Source of the DNA: Streptococcus mitis
Lineage (GTDB): Bacteria; Bacillota; Bacilli; Lactobacillales; Streptococcaceae
NCBI RefSeq assembly: GCF_000722695.1
Contig: NZ_JPFU01000008.1
Coordinates: 56,002 to 120,001, forward strand
Length of the DNA stretch: 64,000 nucleotides
Direction of reading: 5' to 3'
The translations under genes and the position numbers were made by a program. Positions within the stretch are counted from its first letter, which is position 1, and every line of letters starts with the position of its first letter. A model generated the notes under the pieces. That model saw nothing but the letters and a program-made list of their open reading frames with translations. It was not told the origin of the DNA and searched no databases. Shown here piece after piece: positions 58,170-64,000 of the stretch.

Positions 58170-59579
58170 TTATAGCCCTGGTTCAAACCACCCGTTAGAC
58201 GGGTGGTCATGATTGGTAATGTTGAAAATCGGAAGTGAAATGATACTTTCAAAGAATTCATTTTGGACACTAGCAAACGAAATAGAGCCCTGATGCAAAT
58301 CAACAATTTGTTTTGAAATTTTTATCCCAATTCCAGTCGTTCTAATTTTAGAAATATCAATGTTTTTAAAAGATAATTCATTAAGTTCAGCAATTTTTTC
58401 TGGTGAAGCTCCCTGTCCATTATCTTTGATTTCGACAATTACATTTGTATCTTTTTTGAATAAGTTGATTCTTATTGTGCAACCCTTTTCGTTATGTAAA
58501 ACAGAGTTGTAGATGATATTATGGATAACTCTTGTGATTAAAAACTGCTCAATCATGATAGATTGATTAACAAGTGAATAATCGTAATCAAATTCAAATT
58601 CAAAATCATTCCAGATTTCTTGATTTAAAATATGGATGAGAATGTCTTTGAAGAAGGGGATAATTTTTGTTTCAGTCTGATTTAATTGAAGATGACCGGA
58701 TGAAAGGCGAGCTACTATATTTAAGTCATTTAAAATATTTTGGATGTAATAGGATTCTGTCAATATTGGGCGAATATGTTTTTTAGACTGTGTATCTGGT
58801 TCAGAATCATTTAACAAGGACGCGTTAGAAATGATGACAGAAAGAGGTGTTTTGATATCGTGTGCAATTCCTGAAATCCATTGCTCTTTAAAGACTTCAT
58901 TCTCTTTGAGTAGAGTATCGGTTTGATTAATTGCAGTTGTAAGATATTCTAGTTCTGATATAGAATTTATTGGATTTTTCAAACCATCTGGGAGATTCTG
59001 AATAGCAGTTACAAGAGGCGCAATTTTACGATTGATATGCGTCACACCATAGTAGTAAAGAAAAGCGAAATAAAGGCAGTTGAAAAGCAATACTCCAAAT
59101 GCTACTAGTGGAATCAGGCGAATACTATCTATATCTAAGTAATTATAACTATAACGAGCAATTTTATCTTTTGGAAAACCAACAACAATGATGTAGCCAC
59201 CTTTTATCTGACTAAAAACAGGATAATCTGAAAGATAATAGCGAGAAAACTGTAAAATGTCCCCATAGTCAAATTGCGAAGGAACTTCTGTAGGTTTATA
59301 CTGTTCGTACACTTGTTTTCCAGTCTGCTTATCCAATACCATGAGCCATAACTTTTGTTCTTTTAGACTAGAGATATCATTTTTAGGTATGTGGACGTTA
59401 TTTTTTGTGATGGTAATGTGTTCAGAAATTATTTTCACAGTCTCAGTAGCAGTTTGCTTTTCCCTAATGTAGAAAACAAAACTGGCAATTAGAATAATAT
59501 TGGTAATAAAGATAATGATGGAAAAAAAGATAAATTTCTTTAGTGAATACCTTAAAATTTTGGTTTGGTTCATAATCAT
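58170..59579 (-). CDS. sensor histidine kinase (lantibiotic-type)
   Basis: 469 residues: two membrane helices (about 10-35 and 150-175) flanking an extracellular sensor loop, then HAMP-like linker, HisKA with phosphoacceptor GIAHDIKTPLSV and an ATPase domain (NIIYNSVLHNEKG, DNGQGAS, GTGIGIKI). It resembles the kinases of lantibiotic loci. The start ATG overlaps the regulator's stop. The final dozen residues (HPSNGWFEPGL) are read from the IS200 element end, so the native C-terminus is lost; the catalytic core is intact. Confidence 0.85.
   Translation of the reverse strand: MIMNQTKILRYSLKKFIFFSIIIFITNIILIASFVFYIREKQTATETVKIISEHITITKNNVHIPKNDISSLKEQKLWLMVLDKQTGKQVYEQYKPTEVPSQFDYGDILQFSRYYLSDYPVFSQIKGGYIIVVGFPKDKIARYSYNYLDIDSIRLIPLVAFGVLLFNCLYFAFLYYYGVTHINRKIAPLVTAIQNLPDGLKNPINSISELEYLTTAINQTDTLLKENEVFKEQWISGIAHDIKTPLSVIISNASLLNDSEPDTQSKKHIRPILTESYYIQNILNDLNIVARLSSGHLQLNQTETKIIPFFKDILIHILNQEIWNDFEFEFDYDYSLVNQSIMIEQFLITRVIHNIIYNSVLHNEKGCTIRINLFKKDTNVIVEIKDNGQGASPEKIAELNELSFKNIDISKIRTTGIGIKISKQIVDLHQGSISFASVQNEFFESIISLPIFNITNHDHPSNGWFEPGL
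58187..58207. repeat. right-end hairpin of IS200/IS605 element
   Basis: ACCACCCGT-TAG-ACGGGTGGT. It is translated in the antisense direction as the last codons of the adjacent histidine kinase gene. Confidence 0.75.
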
Positions 59580-60274
59580 GATAACAATTTATATCCCAGC
59601 CCTTTAGCTGTCTTTAAATATTGAGGTTTTGAAGGATTTTCTTCTATTTTTTCTCGAATTTTCCGAATATGTACAGTCAAAGAGTTTTCATAACCAAAGC
59701 TATCCACTCCCCAAATCGTATCACAGAGAGATTCAGTTGAAACGATGTAATTTTTATTATCGTAAAGTTTTTTCAAAATCTGAATTTCAATTGGTGTAAT
59801 AGAAATTTCTACTCCATTTTTTTGTACTGTTGCATTCCGAAAACTCACCAAAGTCTGTCCAATCTGTATTACTTCCTGTTCTGATTTATAGCTTCTCCGG
59901 AGCAGAGCCATAATACGATAGATAAGATTTTTTGGAATGAAGGGTTTCATGACATAATCATCACCACCAGCATTGAAACCAGCTACCTCATCTTCAGGAT
60001 TATTTTTGGCAGTCAGAAAGAGGATAGGAGTATCGCCCTTTTTTCGGATATGTTTTGCTAATGTGTAGCCATCACCATCGGGGAGCATAATGTCCAAGAG
60101 GAAAAGGTCGAACTGCTCTGTTTCAATCATGTCCAAACTAGATTCTATATCATAGGCTGATGTTAGATTGGAAAATCCGTAGGCAGTGAGAATATCTCTT
60201 ATGGAAGAGTTTAAAATTTTATCGTCATCAATGATAAGAATGTGCTTATTCAGGAGTTGTTGTTCGAAATTCAT
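59576..60274 (-). CDS. OmpR-family response regulator
   Basis: 232 residues: receiver domain with phospho-Asp in LFLLDIMLPDGDGY, conserved Lys near FMKP (YVMKPFIPKN), and a winged-helix effector domain ending VRKIREKIEENP and TAKGLGYKLL. It is the cognate partner of the histidine kinase (overlap of 4 bases) and should control the divergent lantibiotic/immunity promoter at 60338-60392, which holds two tandem repeats. Confidence 0.9.
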   Translation of the reverse strand: MNFEQQLLNKHILIIDDDKILNSSIRDILTAYGFSNLTSAYDIESSLDMIETEQFDLFLLDIMLPDGDGYTLAKHIRKKGDTPILFLTAKNNPEDEVAGFNAGGDDYVMKPFIPKNLIYRIMALLRRSYKSEQEVIQIGQTLVSFRNATVQKNGVEISITPIEIQILKKLYDNKNYIVSTESLCDTIWGVDSFGYENSLTVHIRKIREKIEENPSKPQYLKTAKGLGYKLLS

Positions 60275-60337
60275 AATCTTACCTCGCTTATCTATATTAT
60301 ACCATTTAAAAGAGTGAAAAAAGCAAGATACTTTAAT

Positions 60338-60392
60338 CTTAATGTAAAATTAAGGTTAGCTTAGTTTAAAATTAATCTAGCATGTCTATAAT
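60338..60392 (+). promoter_or_regulatory. response-regulator repeats and -10 of lantibiotic operon
   Basis: Two tandem copies of a 21-22-base element: CTTAATGTAAAATTAAGGTT (60338) then TTAGTTTAAAATTAATCTAG (60361), each ending AGC. They take the place of a -35 ahead of TATAAT (60387-60392). This arrangement fits an OmpR-family activator. Confidence 0.65.
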
Positions 60393-60453
60393 AAAGATAT
60401 AACCTAGATAGAGATACTTCTCAAATAAATTTTAATCAGTTAGGTATTGCCAA

Positions 60454-60573
60454 ATGGCTAAACAACAAATGAATCTCGTTGAGATTGAAGTAATGAATTC
60501 TCTTCAAGAATTAACTCTTGAAGAACTTGATAACGTTCTTGGTGCTGGTAGTGGAATAATTCATTTTATTTAG
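60454..60573 (+). pseudogene. lantibiotic precursor remnant (leader only)
   Basis: 39 residues. The leader is of class II lantibiotics (SA-FF22/lacticin 481 type): EVMNSLQELTLEELDNVLG then the GAG cleavage site. After GAG the core is just SGIIHFI and stop, with no Cys and none of the usual core residues. The frame continues past the stop into the tail of an exporter ATPase (next entry), so the product is a deletion fusion. No functional bacteriocin is expected. Confidence 0.75.
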
Positions 60574-60750
60574 ACTAAAACAATGGTAATAGTGAGTCAC
60601 CAATTAGATATTGTGAATTATGTTGATTCTATCATTTTTGTTGATAAGAGTAGTGGAGACGTTATCAAAGATACTCATGATAATTTGATTTATAGAAATC
60701 AAAATTATAGAAAATTATTTGGTTTAAAGGAGGAAGTTCATAATGATTAG
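60574..60750 (+). pseudogene. C-terminal remnant of lantibiotic exporter (LanT-like ATPase tail)
   Basis: In frame with the precursor after its stop: TKTMVIVSHQLDIVNYVDSI, then KDTHDNLIYRNQNYRKLF. This matches the H-loop (SHQL) and distal region of an ABC ATPase domain, the end of a LanT-type exporter. The upstream protein, including peptidase and membrane parts, is gone. It overlaps the immunity ATPase start at 60743. Confidence 0.72.
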
Positions 60751-61654
60751 TAATGTTTTACAGATAAAAAACTTACAAAAGGGATTTAAGGACACTCAGG
60801 TAGTTAACCTTAGTTCCTTATCAGTTCAACAAGGTGAGATTTATGGTTTTCTAGGTCCAAATGGAGCTGGGAAAACAACCACCATGAAGATGATTTTGTC
60901 TTTGATTTCTCGTACAGCTGGGGAGATTGAAGTGTTTGGTCAATCTATAGGTACGGACAAGCAGTATCTTAATCAGATTGGCTCTATGATTGAAGAACCG
61001 TCTTATTATCCTAATTTGACAGGATATGAAAATCTCTTAGTCTTCCAAAAAATACTTGGATTTGATAAGAAAAATATTCAGGAAACCTTGAAAATTGTGG
61101 GGTTAGATCAACCTAAAAACAAGAAAAAATTGGTTAAAGATTATTCTTTGGGTATGAAACAGCGCTTGGCTTTAGCCTTTGCCTTAGTCAAGAAACCGCG
61201 TTTGTTGATACTGGATGAGCCAACAAATGGGCTAGATCCAGCAGGGATTCATGAAATTCGGGAACTGATTATCAAGTTGGCAAAAGAACAGGGCATTACT
61301 GTCTTCATCTCTACCCATATCCTTTCAGAAGTAGAGCATATCGCTGACCGTGTGGGGATTATCAACCATGGTCAACTGGTTTACGAGGGAGAAATTCGTA
61401 AAATTCAGTCCAATAAATGGCTGGAAGTGCGTGGGGATTTTAGAGGTCAACATGAAGTCATTAGCCAAGTGTTATTTGGTTATCCGTGCAAGATGTTGGA
61501 GATACAAGAGGATAAACTCAAGCTGACTAACCTTGCCGATCAGCAGATTTCTAGTTTGTTACGAGATTTAATAGTCGAGAAAGTTCCAATTTATGAAGTG
61601 AAGCAAGAGCAAGAAACCTTGGAATCTATCTTCCTCAACTTAACCAAGGAGTGA
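60743..61654 (+). CDS. lantibiotic immunity ABC ATPase (LanF-like)
   Basis: 303 residues: Walker A FLGPNGAGKTTT, signature YSLGMKQRLALA, Walker B LLILDEPTNGLD, and a C-terminal regulatory tail. It powers removal of lantibiotic from the membrane with the two permeases that follow. The start has AAAGGAGG upstream, inside the exporter remnant. Confidence 0.88.
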   Translation: MISNVLQIKNLQKGFKDTQVVNLSSLSVQQGEIYGFLGPNGAGKTTTMKMILSLISRTAGEIEVFGQSIGTDKQYLNQIGSMIEEPSYYPNLTGYENLLVFQKILGFDKKNIQETLKIVGLDQPKNKKKLVKDYSLGMKQRLALAFALVKKPRLLILDEPTNGLDPAGIHEIRELIIKLAKEQGITVFISTHILSEVEHIADRVGIINHGQLVYEGEIRKIQSNKWLEVRGDFRGQHEVISQVLFGYPCKMLEIQEDKLKLTNLADQQISSLLRDLIVEKVPIYEVKQEQETLESIFLNLTKE

Positions 61655-61659
61655 GTCTT

Positions 61660-62409
61660 ATGTTGAATAATTTGTCTATTGAATTGCTCAAGGCAAAACG
61701 AACAAAATCCTTCATTATTAGCATACTAGTTATGGGAGTCGGATTTGCTTGGGCAATTGCAGCCGCTACACGCTACCTAAGTAATCCAGACATGCACCAG
61801 ATTAGCCTGATTTTCTATATGATAAAAGAAGTAAATGGCTTGATTCTCCCTATTGTGATTGCTCTCTTTGTATCGCGGATTGTCAAGAACGAGAAGGAGG
61901 GCAACACTTTCAAACTGCTTTTGGCAAATGGTGAAAATGTACGGCATATCTTTCTGAGTAAGCTTGGCCTGACCATGTTCATTTTGACCTTCCTCGCTTT
62001 TTTGGAGGGAGTAGTAGCCCAGTTAATTGCAATCTTATCAGGTCTAGAAATGCCTGTTAGCCTAATCCTCTGGCAAATCGTCATTTTCTTGCTAGCCTCT
62101 TTTGTCTTAACCTGTCTGTTTTTGACTTTGCAGTTTTTACTGAAGAAGCAGGCATTGATACTGGCATTAGGGATTTTCGGAGGATTTCTTGGTGTTGGAT
62201 TTGGTCATGCACCAGCTTTTCTACAGCTAATTTTCCCTTTTGGTGGTATAGGATATATGTCTCTGGTGGATTACCAGCAAGTTGCCAGTCAAGTGAGTTA
62301 TGTTTTGGCGACAAACCTAGGATTTAAACTCTTTACATATTTGCCAATAGCCCTAATCTATCTCTTCTTATCTCTCTATCTGGTTGAAAAGAAAGGAGGC
62401 AAGCTATGA
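61660..62409 (+). CDS. lantibiotic immunity permease (LanE-like)
   Basis: 249 residues with about six hydrophobic helices, of the ABC-2 family typical of LanE. ATG at 61660 follows AAGGAG; an in-frame GTG at 61651 overlaps the ATPase stop. It overlaps the next permease by 4 bases. The system may still give resistance to a related lantibiotic made by other strains. Confidence 0.83.
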   Translation: MLNNLSIELLKAKRTKSFIISILVMGVGFAWAIAAATRYLSNPDMHQISLIFYMIKEVNGLILPIVIALFVSRIVKNEKEGNTFKLLLANGENVRHIFLSKLGLTMFILTFLAFLEGVVAQLIAILSGLEMPVSLILWQIVIFLLASFVLTCLFLTLQFLLKKQALILALGIFGGFLGVGFGHAPAFLQLIFPFGGIGYMSLVDYQQVASQVSYVLATNLGFKLFTYLPIALIYLFLSLYLVEKKGGKL

Positions 62410-63134
62410 TGTCTTATCTATCAGTAGAATGGCGGAAAACCAAAAAATTTTCCATGTTGATGATTGGTATTTGCTTCTTAGCTTTTTGTAGCCTGATTGG
62501 TCTTGGGATTTACTTTGGTTCAGCTTATTCTATGGTTGCAGAAATTGAAAAAGTGCCTGTTTTATGGGGACAATTGACCTTCTATTATAGCCAGCTTTTC
62601 TTTCCGATTTTGGTTAGCCTTTATGTAGCCATGATGTTAGGAAAAGAGTTTGACAGAAAAAATATTGAATTTCTCAGAGTTAATAATGTCAGTCTTGGGA
62701 AATTATTGTTGGCAAAAGAAATAGTAATTATCTTGTTTATTGCTGTTTTACAGTTGTTCTTGTTTGGTATTTTTTATGTCAGTGCTCACCTAGCTCATTT
62801 AGAAATTTCTAATTTGTTCACCTACCTCAAGTGGGATTTATTGGGGATTTTTGGAACAATTAGTATGATGGCAGTACAGTTTTTTGTGACAGCTAAAACT
62901 CGTGTTTTCAGTAAATCTGTGGGAATTGGTGCTATTGGTACTTTCGTAGGATTTATGATGATTTTTGTATCAGATAAATTATCTTTAATCTATCCCTACT
63001 CACAAGCTATGGTGGCAATGCGGTCACGGAATTTGATAGACTTTAATTTAGTGGAAATAGTGCTGTTTATCATTGTAAATATTCTTCTGTGGGGGATTTT
63101 TCATACATTGAGTAATAAAGAATTGCATAAGTAA
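62406..63134 (+). CDS. lantibiotic immunity permease (LanG-like)
   Basis: 242-residue ABC-2 type membrane protein with about six helices, partner of LanE-like. It begins at overlapping ATGATG with AAGGAGG. The F-E-G order is that of lantibiotic self-immunity genes such as those of the SA-FF22 locus. Followed by a terminator. Confidence 0.83.
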   Translation: MMSYLSVEWRKTKKFSMLMIGICFLAFCSLIGLGIYFGSAYSMVAEIEKVPVLWGQLTFYYSQLFFPILVSLYVAMMLGKEFDRKNIEFLRVNNVSLGKLLLAKEIVIILFIAVLQLFLFGIFYVSAHLAHLEISNLFTYLKWDLLGIFGTISMMAVQFFVTAKTRVFSKSVGIGAIGTFVGFMMIFVSDKLSLIYPYSQAMVAMRSRNLIDFNLVEIVLFIIVNILLWGIFHTLSNKELHK

Positions 63135-63137
63135 TGC

Positions 63138-63160
63138 GAAGACTCTTCGGGGTCTTTTTC
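63138..63160 (+). terminator. terminator after immunity genes
   Basis: GAAGACTC and GGGTCTTTTTC arms around TTCG. Confidence 0.75.
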
Positions 63161-63190
63161 TTGTGATAAAAGCTCCAAGATTTATCCAGT

Positions 63191-63493
63191 ATGCTTGACC
63201 TAGTTTTTATAGAAAGAAGGTTAAATTATCAATTAGAAGAGGCCTTAGTACAGGGATTTCAAATACCTGAAGAATACCAATCTTACAAGGAACTAAAGGA
63301 ACATTATGAGGAAGTGACGGGGGATTACAGCTTTTCCAAACGAGAACTCACTAGTCAATTGGAAATCGCTCTTCAAAATCATAGAGGCGAGGACTTTGAA
63401 GAACATGACAAAGAGGAGTATTTGGACTTAGTTCAAAAATTAGAAGAGTTTGATTCATCTCTTGCCACCCATTACCGTCAGTTGATTGACTAG
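63191..63493 (+). CDS. hypothetical acidic protein
   Basis: 100-residue, highly charged protein, predicted mostly helical (many Glu/Lys), family unknown. No good ribosome-binding site precedes ATG at 63191, and the frame is open back to 63170, so it may be a remnant with a lost start. A small membrane protein pseudogene follows after 13 bases. Confidence 0.45.
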   Translation: MLDLVFIERRLNYQLEEALVQGFQIPEEYQSYKELKEHYEEVTGDYSFSKRELTSQLEIALQNHRGEDFEEHDKEEYLDLVQKLEEFDSSLATHYRQLID

Positions 63494-63506
63494 AAAGGAG
63501 AAATTC

Positions 63507-63794
63507 ATGAATGATTTACTCCTTGTCCCAGTAATTTTTTTAGCAGTAGGAGGAATTCTCATTCTTTTATGGAGACTCTTTCTGATTGCAAGTGGACTTT
63601 TCCTTATTGGTTTTGTCAGTTTTCTTATTTTCGTTGAGGGCTATGGAATTTATCTTCTCTTTACAGAGACTTAACCTTACACGGCAGATTTAGCTCAAAA
63701 TGGATTATTTAGTTTTACGACTTTCTTTATCATCTTTAATTTAGTTTTACTTGCTTTAGCATGCTGGACAGGATATAAGTGGAAGAAAGAATAG
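63507..63794 (+). pseudogene. small membrane protein, nonsense-mutated copy
   Basis: Paralogue of the 57129 gene. It starts MNDLLLVPV with AGGAG upstream, and ends after LLFTET at a TAA (63672). The homologous codon in the intact copy is GAA, so a single G-to-T change explains the stop. Reading on, PYTADLAQNGLFSFTTFFII matches the paralogue to the TAG at 63792. The gene is recently inactivated or a translated fragment. Confidence 0.8.
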
Positions 63795-63879
63795 AAAATA
63801 ATCTTAACAAGTTCAAAATTGATTCTGCTTTTTAGGACATGAAAAATTTTAGAAATTGATTCTTTCAAATCAAAACTTC

Positions 63880-63907
63880 TTGACTTTCTTTATAATTGTG
63901 AGATAAT
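63880..63907 (+). promoter_or_regulatory. promoter of gene at right edge
   Basis: TTGACT (63880-63885), 16-base spacer, GATAAT (63902-63907). Confidence 0.45.
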
Positions 63908-63936
63908 AAAGAAAATATATAAAGGAATTATATAAA

Positions 63937-64000
63937 ATGGCTATAGCGAATTCAAGTAAAATGGTGACCTTCCAAGCTAATAGAGAATTGGTAAATGATG
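63937..64000 (+). CDS. partial ORF at right edge (possible antitoxin-type N-terminus)
   Basis: ATG at 63937 with AAAGGA 10-11 bases upstream; the window ends after 21 codons (MAIANSSKMVTFQANRELVN). The short polar N-terminus with a TFQANREL strand-helix pattern resembles RelB/DinJ or ribbon-helix-helix antitoxins, but the sequence is too short to decide. Confidence 0.4.
   Translation, partial: MAIANSSKMVTFQANRELVND

Overview
The window looks like chromosome of a mitis-group Streptococcus: S. pneumoniae or a close relative such as S. mitis or S. pseudopneumoniae. The evidence is four BOX elements, one 107-bp RUP-like repeat, IS630-Spn1-like and IS200/IS605-like remnants, choline-binding surface proteins, an LPxTG sialidase, and a housekeeping gene order recalled from pneumococcus (nrdR-dnaB-dnaI-der, secA-DAHP synthases-acpS-alr-recG, and nanE with a sugar ABC transporter, sialate lyase and ROK kinase). 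Species assignment is inference; no search was run.

Layout. 1-6.1 kb: DUF3013, an M50-type membrane protease, NUDIX, GNAT, prmA, rsmE, pepF. 6.2-8 kb: a SnoaL-like gene divergent from an HxlR regulator, then an aquaporin, with related dyads in the promoter regions. 8.2-10.6 kb: queC-queD-queE-queF behind a probable preQ1-I riboswitch and terminator. 10.7-11.8 kb: MarR regulator, DUF4649 and thioredoxin. 12-14.7 kb: lrgAB and an ABC exporter. 14.8-18.5 kb: an AT-rich insertion with a tyrosine recombinase beside a segment bounded by 30-bp inverted repeats and carrying two convergent genes, which is probably invertible. 18.8-22 kb: a choline-binding protein, a choline-binding caspase-like protease with an EF-hand-like loop, and a divergent Rgg-type regulator. 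22-28.7 kb: GntR-ABC module and the nrdR-dnaB-dnaI-nitroreductase-der run. 28.8-32 kb: paired small membrane proteins, an Rgg-type regulator with a divergent 29-aa peptide ending in a Trp-x-Trp motif, and a secreted phospholipase A2. 32-41.7 kb: secA, two DAHP synthases, acpS, alr, recG, acetyl esterase.

42-56.4 kb is a sialic-acid locus. It starts with a 1990-residue surface protein that carries two trypsin/V8-like protease domains in front of a NanA-type sialidase, followed by nanE, an ABC sugar transporter, a YhcH protein, a DUF624 protein, a sialate lyase and a ROK kinase. These genes form a path from sialoglycan release through uptake to amino-sugar catabolism. A C-terminal scrap of a Gfo/Idh/MocA oxidoreductase marks an old deletion between nanA and nanE.

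56.4-58.2 kb holds IS remnants. 58.2-63.1 kb is the skeleton of a class II lantibiotic locus: histidine kinase, response regulator, precursor leader, transporter tail and a three-gene immunity ABC. The core peptide, synthetase and most of the exporter have been deleted. The window ends with a hypothetical ORF, a nonsense-mutated small membrane protein gene and the start of a further gene.
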